The position numbers and the translations under genes were made by a program. From assembly GCA_045562755.1 (NCBI GenBank), contig JBJKVF010000006.1, positions 434,001 through 498,000 on the forward strand: DNA of 64,000 bases, written 5' to 3'. The notes below the pieces were generated by a model. The model ran no database searches. It was not told the DNA's origin and saw nothing but the letters and a program-made list of their open reading frames with translations. Source of the DNA: GCA-002708145 sp045562755 (lineage in GTDB: Bacteria > Chloroflexota > Dehalococcoidia > Lucifugimonadales > Lucifugimonadaceae). Shown in pieces: positions 1-7,856 of this stretch; position 1 is the stretch's first letter; each line of letters opens with the position of its first letter.

Positions 1-762
1 TGTAGGAAAAGCAGAAAAAACTAAAATAAAATCAGATTCGAAACCACCCGGAGTGAATGTTTTAGATTGTAAAGCTTTATTTGAACCTATATAAAATTCA
101 ATTACTTTTCCTGAATATTGCTCGAAACGAGGATCTAAAGTTAAAAAAAACTTACCATTATCAAATGTTTGAGCAGGTTCTGATGTGTAGTCATCTATCC
201 TCCCATAGATTAAGGTTCCATCAGGTGGCGGAATTGAACCAGCTCTAATTACACCTTCATAAAAGGTAGGCTCAATAACTACAGGGGTAGGTGTAGGAGT
301 TAGTGTTGGTGTAGGAGTTGCCACTGGAGCAGAAGAAAATGTAAGATCTAGTTGTCTTAATTGAGGTAAAGTCCAATGTAATTTGAAATTTCCAGTTGTA
401 TCTTCATACATATAAGGAGTAGTTTCTGAGGCTATTATTTGGCCGTTAAGAATCAATTCAATAATCTGACCTTCCAAATTAAGATCAGATGGAGGATTAA
501 CAAATAACCCAACGTATTTATTAGAGTTTTGATTCCCGATTATTACAGGATCACTCTCATAACTACCTATACGAGCAGTTAAATTCATTCCATTTGGATC
601 GGCTCCCCCAGATATATTAACAGAACCATATAAGGTTATAGCTTTTATTTCAGGGACATCAGCCTGAGCAAAAAGATCTTTAACATTAGAAGTAAATATG
701 AATGTTAATATCAGTGAAAAAGATATCAACAACAAAAATTTAGATTTCATTAAAATACTCAT
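1..762 (-). CDS. Secreted protein with PT-rich linker, C-terminus beyond window (unknown function)
   Basis: The frame is open from an ATG at 762 (a second in-frame ATG lies at 750) to the window edge, 254 codons without a stop. The N-terminus is a signal peptide: Lys residues, then a hydrophobic stretch with LLLISFSLILTF, ending near LFAQA-DVPE. Two similar beta-rich segments of about 90 residues, containing YGSVNISGG and YGRIDDYTSEPA respectively, flank a threonine/proline linker with ATPTPTLTPTPTP. This looks like a duplicated extracellular domain joined by a flexible linker. I do not recognise the family. A terminator separates it from the next upstream gene on the same strand, so it is probably transcribed on its own. 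Its function cannot be read from the sequence. Confidence 0.75.
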   Translation of the reverse strand, partial: MSILMKSKFLLLISFSLILTFIFTSNVKDLFAQADVPEIKAITLYGSVNISGGADPNGMNLTARIGSYESDPVIIGNQNSNKYVGLFVNPPSDLNLEGQIIELILNGQIIASETTPYMYEDTTGNFKLHWTLPQLRQLDLTFSSAPVATPTPTLTPTPTPVVIEPTFYEGVIRAGSIPPPDGTLIYGRIDDYTSEPAQTFDNGKFFLTLDPRFEQYSGKVIEFYIGSNKALQSKTFTPGGFESDFILVFSAFPT

Positions 763-823
763 ACATATATTTTACCAGAATACCCTTTCCCAATATCAAT
801 ATAAATACAAGACATATTTAAGT

Positions 824-857
824 AAAAAGCCCCCTGTCTTGTGACAGGGGACTTTTT
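824..857 (-). terminator. Rho-independent terminator after the surface-protein gene
   Basis: A perfect 8-bp stem, CCCCTGTC/GACAGGGG (831-838 and 843-850), has a 4-nt loop. It is extended by flanking A5/T5 arms across single unpaired bases. Read on the minus strand the stem is followed by a T-tract, 39 bp past the stop codon of the large surface-protein gene. The A-run on the other side could also let it work on the plus strand. Confidence 0.9.
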
Positions 858-895
858 GTAATTACTTTATTGTAATTTCAACTAACAGAAGTAGT

Positions 896-3205
896 TTATG
901 GAACAATGTGTGGTAGTAATCCATTCGCCTGAGGCTGGATGTATATCCACATACCGTCACCAATTTTTACTTCATTAGCATCTACCAAAGTTCTGAACTT
1001 CGCAGTAACTGTATCGTAAGCATACTGTCTAGAGTTTGCAACTGTATCCAAGTATGTCGCTACTGTTACAGCAACGTCAGTACCACCTTGGTTGGTTCTT
1101 ACCAATGAGGTTCCGTTATCTGTTTTCTGAGTCTGAATCTTACTCTGGTCAACTACACCCACTAGGTTCCATCCAGAACCAGTAGCTATTGTTGTCAAAG
1201 CCGGTCGAGTATCACCAGGACCTGTAGGACCTGATAGTGAGACTGCCTGGTTTTCAAAGTCAGAAGTTTCTACCCAGTATCCAGGACCAGCATAAACATT
1301 GTCTAGTGCCGGAGTTGTCTGGGAAGTGTAAGCTCCATCTACCTGAGATGCTATTCTCCAAGGTGAACTTGGGGATGTCGCATCGTAAGATACAACCTGC
1401 TTGATACCTGTGTTTGAGAACACAGAACCAATAGCTGTATCAGATGGGTCTGATGGAATTGAAACTAGGTTCCAACCTGCGAACAAGTCAAGAACGTAGT
1501 CTTTACGATCTGATTTTGTAAAGGTTACTGTCTGTGTATGAGTGTTTCCAGCTGCATCTGTAGCCTTCACAACATAGGTGTGCTTAGAGTTAGTAAGCGC
1601 ATCTGATGGTTGGTAGAAGAATACAAGACCGTCTGCTGAAGCAACAACGTCTGCAGTAACATCAACAGCTGTGGCTGAGCCGACTGCTAACGTAGCTTTA
1701 GTTATTGTCACTGTAGCTGACTCATTTGCAGAGTAATCTGTAGTGATGAAAGGCTTAGCAACTGTAATCGTACCACCACTCGCTGGGGTTGATGTTGGAG
1801 CACTAAGCGCAGTATCTAATCGGTATACCTTAGTTGTTATGTCACCTTTAGTGGTTAGGTTAGATGCTGTATCTGTTGAATCAACTTTTATAGCAACGTT
1901 ACCTGTTGAAGCAGCACCTTTAGATACTACTAATTTCCACTGGTTACCACCTAGAGGCACACCAAGAGTTTCAGTGTGTAGTCCAACTTCATTACCAGTT
2001 GCAGGAATAACTCTTACAGTAATTTTTGGAGGACCGTTTAGGTTCTCGTCAGATGTAACTGTAATAGTCATCTTGTCCTTGGTAAGAGCATCTGTAGCTT
2101 CAGTACCTGTACCAGTTCCAGAACCACCTGATGTTACCATCGTGACTACTGGCTTGATACCATCTGTTGCTACTTTAGAACCTGAGTTTGCAGAGTTACC
2201 TGCAAGATCAGCAATTCCACTCTTTATTTGGACTGTAGGTTTGTTGTTTGAAGGAATAGCAGTATCCAATTTTAGATAAAGAACAGAGTCCTTTACGTCA
2301 ATTGCACTTGGAACATGAGTTCCACCACTATTACTAAATACAACTTGAATGTCACTAGGCGCAACAGATGTAGAATCAATCTTTCCATCCATTGTTACCT
2401 TTATTGACGATGCATCTGCCTTTTCAGCGGCAGGTGAAGCAGAAGTATCCCACCCAGTACCTGTTGCAGCACTTGAGATTGAAGGAGTCTTCTGGTCAAT
2501 TTTTACTGTGTGTGGTTGGTTTGCATGTCTACCTGAACCAGCATCATCAGCTCCTGTACCAGATGTTTTAGCATCTGAGTAACCAACGTTACCAGCTAAG
2601 TCATGGACAAGCGCCTGGAAGTCAACAGTGTTGTTTGGTGTCTCTGTTGAAGGAGACATTGTAGGCAACGCGGTTGATTCAGTGTATGACCAACTTATAT
2701 CTGTAGCACCATCTGAACCCAATGTTGTAGTATCTATGTTTGCTGCAGTACCGTTAAGAGTACCATCATCAGCAATAACCATAGTTGTGTTAGTTGGGTC
2801 ATCGGTTCTATCTATTCTCAATGAGAATGTGCTAATGTCAAGTCCAGATTGTGAATCAGCACCAGTACCTGTAAAGGATGGTAACCTATTCTGACTCTGT
2901 CCACCATCAGCAGGTGTTGTTACTGTTACGGAAGGAACAGTGTTATCTACATTATATGTAGCTGTCCTCTTAACATTTGTTGCAGTACCTGAAGTAGCGG
3001 CATCCTGATACTCTACAGTAACTGGACCACCGATTACAGGAACTCTATCTACACCAGCAACCTGAGCAACACCAGCCGGAGCTGAGTTGATCTTAACTGT
3101 TGCAAGAGTATCTGTTCGTTCTATTAACTGTACTTCACCTTCGAATCGTCCTGTATTTCGACCTGTCTCAGTAAGTACCATTACAGCAACCTGTAGGGTC
3201 GACAA
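896..3205 (-). CDS. S-layer-like surface protein, C-terminal fragment (downstream of frameshift)
   Basis: This 769-codon frame continues the protein that starts at 3935, in the +1 frame relative to it. Its nominal TTG start at 3205 has no ribosome-binding site, and a stop lies three codons upstream, so it is not a credible independent gene. The content is extracellular: Ser/Thr/Gly/Asp-rich beta-sandwich repeats, including Ig-like segments such as VDNTVPSVTVTTPADGG and ATDAAGNTHTQTVTF. Two C-terminal modules contain GWNLVSIPSD and GWNLVGVVD, a type I associate with large surface proteins of Chloroflexota-like bacteria. It lacks cysteine. The codons are visibly richer in G+C than neighbouring genes, as in highly expressed genes. 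A strong terminator follows. The structural-protein role is an inference. Confidence 0.8.
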   Translation of the reverse strand: MSTLQVAVMVLTETGRNTGRFEGEVQLIERTDTLATVKINSAPAGVAQVAGVDRVPVIGGPVTVEYQDAATSGTATNVKRTATYNVDNTVPSVTVTTPADGGQSQNRLPSFTGTGADSQSGLDISTFSLRIDRTDDPTNTTMVIADDGTLNGTAANIDTTTLGSDGATDISWSYTESTALPTMSPSTETPNNTVDFQALVHDLAGNVGYSDAKTSGTGADDAGSGRHANQPHTVKIDQKTPSISSAATGTGWDTSASPAAEKADASSIKVTMDGKIDSTSVAPSDIQVVFSNSGGTHVPSAIDVKDSVLYLKLDTAIPSNNKPTVQIKSGIADLAGNSANSGSKVATDGIKPVVTMVTSGGSGTGTGTEATDALTKDKMTITVTSDENLNGPPKITVRVIPATGNEVGLHTETLGVPLGGNQWKLVVSKGAASTGNVAIKVDSTDTASNLTTKGDITTKVYRLDTALSAPTSTPASGGTITVAKPFITTDYSANESATVTITKATLAVGSATAVDVTADVVASADGLVFFYQPSDALTNSKHTYVVKATDAAGNTHTQTVTFTKSDRKDYVLDLFAGWNLVSIPSDPSDTAIGSVFSNTGIKQVVSYDATSPSSPWRIASQVDGAYTSQTTPALDNVYAGPGYWVETSDFENQAVSLSGPTGPGDTRPALTTIATGSGWNLVGVVDQSKIQTQKTDNGTSLVRTNQGGTDVAVTVATYLDTVANSRQYAYDTVTAKFRTLVDANEVKIGDGMWIYIQPQANGLLPHIVP

Positions 3206-3935
3206 CGCTCTTTAGTGTTACAGTCAATGTATCTGCATTTGAACTTGGGTATGTAATGTTAACGAATTCCCAACCTGTGGCTGTTCCGTCTACATCAGCA
3301 CCCGTAGCGCTTTTTCTAACCTGAATAACAGCAGGTGTAGTAGCATTTAGTGAACCATCGTTCACGATTTGATGAACTGTTACACCGGTAACAACTTTAC
3401 CAGCGTGATCACCTGTAGCAACTGTAATGATAATGTCACTAGTTGATCCAATAATTGGACTAGCTTTTGTATCATCAAGTGTTACTGTAACGATATCACC
3501 AATTTCATCAAGACCATTACCACCTGATCCACCAAAGTCTGCTACAACTTGAGCTGTACCAGCAGTAGAAATGGCATGGTTATTATCTAAACCAAGGTCG
3601 AAACCTGAGTTTCCACTCGTTGCTTTAGATGTAACAGTAGTCGTACTGTTTACGTCAGAGTCAACAACAGTGACAATAAATTTGTCTGAGTTAGACACGA
3701 TGTCTCGTGCGGTAACTCCAGTTGTTGCTACTGAAGCATAAGTTCCATAAACAGCTGTTGCAGTTTTTCTAGCAGTAGGTTTCCCCGTGCCTTCAGTAGT
3801 AAGAGTAGATGCCTTGTTTGTGACATAAACCTTACCATCAACTGCTGCACTAGCAGTATTATCGATACTTATGATAGCAACCGCTACTAACGCTACTAGC
3901 GTAAGGGCGGAAATTAATTTAACTGAAAGCTTCAC
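3168..3935 (-). CDS. S-layer-like surface protein, N-terminal fragment with signal peptide
   Basis: It starts with GTG at 3935, eight bases after a strong AGGAGG site. The first 30 residues form a signal peptide: MKLSVKL, a hydrophobic core, then TASA before AVDGK. The rest is Thr/Val/Ser-rich beta-structure typical of secreted bacterial surface proteins. The frame stops at 3168, just after a segment ending VVDPTG. The +1 frame then continues without a break (VAVMVLTETGRNTG onward) for 760 codons. Skipping one base near the CCC at 3196-3198 would give one protein of about 1,010 residues. I therefore read this and the next fragment as one gene split by a frameshift, either real or a sequencing error. 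Confidence 0.8.
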   Translation of the reverse strand: MKLSVKLISALTLVALVAVAIISIDNTASAAVDGKVYVTNKASTLTTEGTGKPTARKTATAVYGTYASVATTGVTARDIVSNSDKFIVTVVDSDVNSTTTVTSKATSGNSGFDLGLDNNHAISTAGTAQVVADFGGSGGNGLDEIGDIVTVTLDDTKASPIIGSTSDIIITVATGDHAGKVVTGVTVHQIVNDGSLNATTPAVIQVRKSATGADVDGTATGWEFVNITYPSSNADTLTVTLKSVVDPTGCCNGTY

Positions 3936-4108
3936 AGCCTCAGCCTCCTTTTCTATCGTATTTTATTTACACATATACAATTATTATTAAATATGTATAA
4001 GAAACCAAGAGGTTTCCCGATATTTTTTCACCGGTTCCAATAATTGTTTTTCTTCCAAATGAAGCGCCAACCGGCTTTGCGCGACAACGGAACTTTTGGT
4101 ATTAACCA
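3936..4108 (-). promoter_or_regulatory. Long structured 5' leader of the surface-protein mRNA
   Basis: About 170 bases separate the predicted transcription start from the GTG. They contain a perfect 6-bp hairpin with a 4-base loop (4001-4016), a 6-bp stem pairing 3971-3976 with 3991-3996, and a GC-rich hairpin at 4064-4082 (GCGC arms, GCC/GGC inside). The last is enclosed by a GTTCC/GGAAC pairing (4034-4038 with 4089-4093). The GC-rich core stands out in this AT-rich spacer. It could stabilise an abundant mRNA or be a cis-regulatory RNA. I could not match it to a known riboswitch class. Confidence 0.45.
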
Positions 4109-4114
4109 CTTATG

Positions 4115-4144
4115 ATTTAATCATTGTATGCATTACAATGTCAA
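4115..4144 (-). promoter_or_regulatory. Promoter of the surface-protein gene
   Basis: On the minus strand a perfect TTGACA (4139-4144) is followed, after 18 bases, by TTAAAT (4115-4120, four of six consensus positions). It lies about 180 bp upstream of the GTG start. A perfect inverted repeat fills almost the whole spacer between the two boxes. Confidence 0.6.
4122..4140. repeat. Perfect inverted repeat inside the surface-gene promoter (candidate operator)
   Basis: CATTGTA (4122-4128) and TACAATG (4134-4140) are exact inverted copies separated by TGCAT. They overlap the last two bases of the -35 box and sit in the spacer, where a dimeric regulator would compete with or remodel RNA polymerase. 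The location supports an operator; the regulator is unknown. Confidence 0.5.
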
Positions 4145-4393
4145 CCATTTTTGTAACAAGTTTAAGTAATTTATAAAATATGGGCTAAAAATATGATAAT
4201 TTATCTTATTTTCTACCTAATCGGGTAATAAATTTCTTATCAGATCGTTACCTGAAACACAGATATATTAACAATAATGTAAATATATAATATTCCTAAT
4301 TAGAAATTTATCTCATTTGTGTTACCGAAGAATTACAAAAACACCTAAATTTTAAGAAATATTTATACTTTTTTAATTTTTAAACAAAGGGAG
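4145..4393. other. Intergenic stretch between rho and the surface-protein promoter
   Basis: This very AT-rich stretch holds no convincing gene. A short GAGCT/AGCTC inverted repeat (4391-4395 and 4402-4406) straddles the rho stop codon. It might act as a weak terminator, but no good T-tract follows. I see nothing else that I can support. Confidence 0.4.
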
Positions 4394-5791
4394 CTATTGA
4401 GAGCTCATTTCTGGCTGAGTTAGTGACATCCAGAATTCCTCATTTGAGGATGATTTAGACAGCCTGTCTAAGATTTTTTCTGCAGCCTCAGTTGGTTTAC
4501 TGCTTGGATCCTCGCTAATCTTACCAATAATACGTCTAAGCAACCATACTTTCTTTAAAGTTGAATCATCCATCAATAACTCTTCGTGACGGGTTCCACT
4601 TCTTTCTATATCAATAGCGGGCCAAATTCTTCTATCGGCTAATCGCCTATCCAAGTGCAATTCCATATTACCCGTGCCCTTAAATTCTTCATATATTAAG
4701 TCATCAAGTCTAGAACCTGTTTCAACCAGAGCAGTTGCAATTATTGTTAAGCTGCCTGCGTTTTCACAATTTCTTGCAGCACCAAAAAAGTTTTTGGGAG
4801 GATAAAGAGCATTTGGATCCATACCACCTGATAAGGTTTTACCACTACTTGGAACAGATAGATTATAAGCTCTAGCTAATCTTGTTAGGCTGTCTAATAA
4901 AATCACAACATTTTCTCCACTCTCCACCAGCCTTCGAGCTCTTTCAAGAGCCATCTCAGCTGTTCTACAGTGATCTTCTATTGGTTCATCAAAAGTTGAA
5001 CTAAAAACTTCACCTTTAATGGATCTTCTCATATCAGTGACTTCTTCGGGCCTCTCTCCAATCAATGAAACTATTATATAGACCTCTGGATGGTTTTCGG
5101 TTATACCAGCAGATATCTGTTTTAAAAGCATTGTTTTTCCTGCTTTAGGAGGAGCTACAATAAGTGCTCTTTGACCATGCCCAATTGGAGCAACCATATC
5201 AACTAATCTAGTAGATGTTTGCTTAGGAGTAGTTTCTAATTTTATTTGCTCATCAGGATAAACTGAAGTAAATCTATCAAATTTAGGTCTATCAATTGCA
5301 GATTGAAAATCATAACCATTAACAGTTTCAACGTTAACTAAACCATAATATTTATTTGAACTTTCAGCTAAGGGTGGTAAAACTTGACCAGTAATAAAAT
5401 CTCCATGCCTCAATCCGTAATTTTTTATCTTCTTTGGAGTTACATATATATCATCACTATTTTTTCTTGCTCCAGGCTGCCTAAGAAAACCAAAACCATC
5501 AGATAAAACATCTAATATTCCTGCTCCAACAATTGCTTTTTTCTCATCAGATAGAGAAGATAAAATTGAAAGTACTAGTTCATTTCTTTGAGTAGGTACT
5601 CTTTTAATACCTGTATCAATAGCCAGTTGCCGTAATTCATCATTTGTCTTTTTTCCTAAGTCACCTAAATCAGGCAGTTTTTCTAATTCAACCGAATCAA
5701 AATAATTTTCGCCAGCATGATTTTGACGACGTCTTGGTGTTGTGGGCCTTCGCCTAGGTCCTCTAGGGCGATTTCTAGCTTGAGTAGTCAG
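4394..5791 (-). CDS. rho: Transcription termination factor Rho, with a non-AUG start
   Basis: Rho is the hexameric RNA helicase/ATPase that ends transcription of untranslated RNA. The Walker A motif is APPKAGKT and the Walker B region is VVILLDSLTRLARAYN, followed by the Q/R-loop segment GGMDPNALYPPKNFFGAARN. Upstream of the first usual start codon (TTG 5413) the same frame stays open. It encodes the expected SAP-like helices (ELRQLAIDTGIKRVPTQRNE) and the cold-shock RNA-binding fold (GILDVLSDGFGFLR). It also carries an Arg-rich N-terminal tail with PRRRP and PRRRQ. No ATG, GTG or TTG occurs in that stretch. A GGGAGGT site sits 6-7 bases before CTG at 5791, which I take as the start (ATA just before it is the alternative). 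This gives 465 residues, normal for Rho. Confidence 0.93.
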   Translation of the reverse strand: MTTQARNRPRGPRRRPTTPRRRQNHAGENYFDSVELEKLPDLGDLGKKTNDELRQLAIDTGIKRVPTQRNELVLSILSSLSDEKKAIVGAGILDVLSDGFGFLRQPGARKNSDDIYVTPKKIKNYGLRHGDFITGQVLPPLAESSNKYYGLVNVETVNGYDFQSAIDRPKFDRFTSVYPDEQIKLETTPKQTSTRLVDMVAPIGHGQRALIVAPPKAGKTMLLKQISAGITENHPEVYIIVSLIGERPEEVTDMRRSIKGEVFSSTFDEPIEDHCRTAEMALERARRLVESGENVVILLDSLTRLARAYNLSVPSSGKTLSGGMDPNALYPPKNFFGAARNCENAGSLTIIATALVETGSRLDDLIYEEFKGTGNMELHLDRRLADRRIWPAIDIERSGTRHEELLMDDSTLKKVWLLRRIIGKISEDPSSKPTEAAEKILDRLSKSSSNEEFWMSLTQPEMSSQ

Positions 5792-5928
5792 TATTTTACC
5801 TCCCGGTTTTAAAATATATACAAATCAATATCTGATTCTTATCGAGTAACAAATTCTTATAATAGGTACTAGGAAAACTAGCGATTATTGAAGGATGCTT
5901 CTCAAAAGCATTACAGATAATTGGGATA

Positions 5929-5945
5929 TGAACTATGTTAGTTCA
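5929..5945. repeat. Perfect inverted repeat at the predicted rho transcript start
   Basis: TGAACTA (5929-5935) and TAGTTCA (5939-5945) are exact inverted copies around TGT. The repeat lies immediately downstream of the predicted -10 box of rho, so it is either an operator or a 5' hairpin in the rho mRNA. No T-tract follows, so it is not a terminator of pyrG. Confidence 0.45.
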
Positions 5946-5953
5946 ATAATTCA

Positions 5954-5981
5954 ATTATATCACTTCAAATATATAAAGCAA
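5954..5981 (-). promoter_or_regulatory. Predicted rho promoter
   Basis: On the minus strand TTGCTT (5976-5981) and a perfect TATAAT (5954-5959) are separated by 16 bases. They lie between the pyrG stop and the rho start. This would give a leader of about 155 nt, which is in line with known rho autoregulation in other bacteria, but the -35 box is weak. Confidence 0.4.
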
Positions 5982-5986
5982 AATCG

Positions 5987-7612
5987 CTAAAATAAATCAT
6001 GTTGGTCACCTTCGCGCTTAATCTCTTTTGAATTTTCTATGAAAGAACTAAAAAGAGGGTGAGGTCTTTCAGGCCTTGATTTGAACTCTGGATGAAACTG
6101 ACTGCCTATCATAAATGGATGATCAAAAATCTCAGTAATTTCAACAAGCTTATTATCTGGAGATGTTCCTGATATCAACATTCCATTTTCATTGAATTCT
6201 TCTCGGAATTTATTATTAAATTCATATCTATGCCTATGCCTCTCGTTAATACTAGATTCTTTATAAACCTTCATAGCAACCGTGTTTTCTTTTATTACGC
6301 ACGGATATGAACCTAATCGCATTGTCCCTCCAGTTGAGTGCAGCTCTTCTTGACCTGGCATAAATGCAATCACAGGATTTTTTGTATTAGGATCAATTTC
6401 GAGAGAATTGGCATCATTAATTTTTAGTACATTTCTAGCATATTCTATAACCATTATCTGCATACCAAGGCATAGACCTAAATATGGAATTTTTTTTGTT
6501 CTTGCATATTCAGCTGTTTTTATCATCCCTTCAAGGCCTCTATCTCCAAAACCTCCTGGTATTATTATTCCTTGTGCTTTAGATAAAAAATTACTAATTT
6601 CTGAAGATTCAAGTTCTTCAGCTGAAATCCATGAAATTTTAGCTTTGTGTTCATGCATTATTGCAGCATGATTTAGGGCTTCTATAACCGATAAATATGA
6701 GTCTTTTAACTCGACATATTTCCCTACTAAAGCAATCTCAACTTCAGGGTTATTATCTTGTTGTATGAGTGTGATTTTTTCCCATGATTTGAAATCGGGA
6801 GTAATTTGGTCACAAGAAAAATAATCCATCAAAATTTTACCCAAACCTTGATTTTCGAGATGTAATGGAACTTGATAAACACTGTTTAAAGTTGGTAAAT
6901 CAATTACCGCTTGATAATCAACATCACAGTATAAGGATATTTTTTTTCTTTCATCTTCGCCTATTGGAAAATCAGCACGGCATAATATTGCATCAGGCTG
7001 AATACCCATTGACCGTAAAGTATTAACACTATGTTGCGTAGGTTTTGTTTTTAATTCATTACTAGCACCTAGATATGGAAGAAGAGTCAAGTGTATATAA
7101 AAGGTATCATCTCTACCAACACTATTTCTTACTTGGCGAATAGCCTCTAAAAAAGGTTGACCTTCTATATCTCCTACAGTACCACCAACCTCAACAATTA
7201 TTACGTCTGCTTCTGATTTTTTTGAGAGATTAATAATTTTATCCCTTATAAGATTAGTCACGTGAGGTATAGTCTGTATTGTTCCTCCAAGATATTCACC
7301 AGATCTCTCCTTTGATATTACTTCAGAATAAATTTGCCCTGCTGTAATATTTGAATACTGAGTTAATTCAACGTCTATAAATCTTTCATAATGGCCGAGA
7401 TCAAGATCTGTCTCACTTCCATCGTCTGTTACAAAAACTTCTCCATGTTGATATGGCGACATAGTACCAGGGTCAACATTTAAGTAGGGGTCAAGTTTCA
7501 TTACAGATACAGTCAAATTTCTACTTTTGAGCATTTTACCAATAGAAGCAACGGCAATCCCTTTTCCAAGGGAACTTACAACTCCTCCAGTAACAAAAAT
7601 AAATTTACTCAA
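5987..7612 (-). CDS. pyrG: CTP synthase
   Basis: CTP synthase converts UTP to CTP using ATP and ammonia from glutamine. The N-terminal synthetase domain opens with FIFVTGGVVSSLGKGI, the nucleotide-binding P-loop of the family. Further on are the UTP/CTP-site segments MSPYQHGEVFVTDDG and LDLGHYERF. The C-terminal class I glutaminase domain has the oxyanion segment IIIPGGFGDRG, the nucleophile elbow GLCLGMQ and the His-Glu pair in SQFHPEF. The length of 541 residues is normal. The start is TTG at 7612, preceded by GGAG. A good promoter lies about 90 bases upstream. Confidence 0.97.
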   Translation of the reverse strand: MSKFIFVTGGVVSSLGKGIAVASIGKMLKSRNLTVSVMKLDPYLNVDPGTMSPYQHGEVFVTDDGSETDLDLGHYERFIDVELTQYSNITAGQIYSEVISKERSGEYLGGTIQTIPHVTNLIRDKIINLSKKSEADVIIVEVGGTVGDIEGQPFLEAIRQVRNSVGRDDTFYIHLTLLPYLGASNELKTKPTQHSVNTLRSMGIQPDAILCRADFPIGEDERKKISLYCDVDYQAVIDLPTLNSVYQVPLHLENQGLGKILMDYFSCDQITPDFKSWEKITLIQQDNNPEVEIALVGKYVELKDSYLSVIEALNHAAIMHEHKAKISWISAEELESSEISNFLSKAQGIIIPGGFGDRGLEGMIKTAEYARTKKIPYLGLCLGMQIMVIEYARNVLKINDANSLEIDPNTKNPVIAFMPGQEELHSTGGTMRLGSYPCVIKENTVAMKVYKESSINERHRHRYEFNNKFREEFNENGMLISGTSPDNKLVEITEIFDHPFMIGSQFHPEFKSRPERPHPLFSSFIENSKEIKREGDQHDLF

Positions 7613-7708
7613 AAATCTCCATTGTAAAATACTATAGGGGGAAATAAGAAAAAATTTACGGTAAACTTATTATCCCGACCAAGTTTAAAAAAACTCTTAC
7701 GGAATTTT

Positions 7709-7738
7709 ATTCTAGTTATAAATGGCATATATTGTCAA
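7709..7738 (-). promoter_or_regulatory. Promoter of pyrG
   Basis: On the minus strand a perfect TTGACA (7733-7738) and TAGAAT (7709-7714, five of six) are separated by 18 bases. The transcript would have a leader of about 90 nt. In it a pyrimidine-rich segment near the start codon can pair with GGGATAATAAG near its 5' end, which could form an attenuation-type hairpin. Confidence 0.6.
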
Positions 7739-7759
7739 TATTGAAATACTATTCAATAT
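7738..7759. repeat. Perfect 8-bp inverted repeat between pyrG and gatC
   Basis: ATATTGAA (7738-7745) and TTCAATAT (7752-7759) are exact inverted copies separated by six bases. The repeat touches the -35 box of the divergent pyrG promoter and lies about 100 bp before gatC, so a bound dimer could affect both directions. The sequence is AT-rich, so chance is a real alternative. Confidence 0.4.
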
Positions 7760-7856
7760 AAAGTTTAATAAGCATTTTTAGTTTCCTTATTTTTCAGAAT
7801 CTAATATTATTAATATTGATATTATTTGATATTATTTAATTTAAAAAATTATTACT

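Noticed and set aside
1743..2894. Plus-strand frames opposite the surface-protein gene
   Set aside because: They are shadows of the low-stop, Val/Thr-rich antisense coding sequence; there is no start signal or known fold.
896..3205. Independent gene starting at TTG 3205
   Set aside because: There is no ribosome-binding site, it overlaps the upstream frame, and the sequence continues the same protein style. It is the second half of a frameshifted gene.
4064..4090. c-di-GMP-I riboswitch upstream of the surface protein
   Set aside because: Only a short CGCAAAGCC string fits. The first GNRA-capped helix and the closing arm of the class are missing.
5881..5910. Hairpin ATGCTT/AAGCAT as a terminator of pyrG
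   Set aside because: There is no T-tract after the stem on the minus strand; it lies in the rho leader and may be only a leader hairpin.
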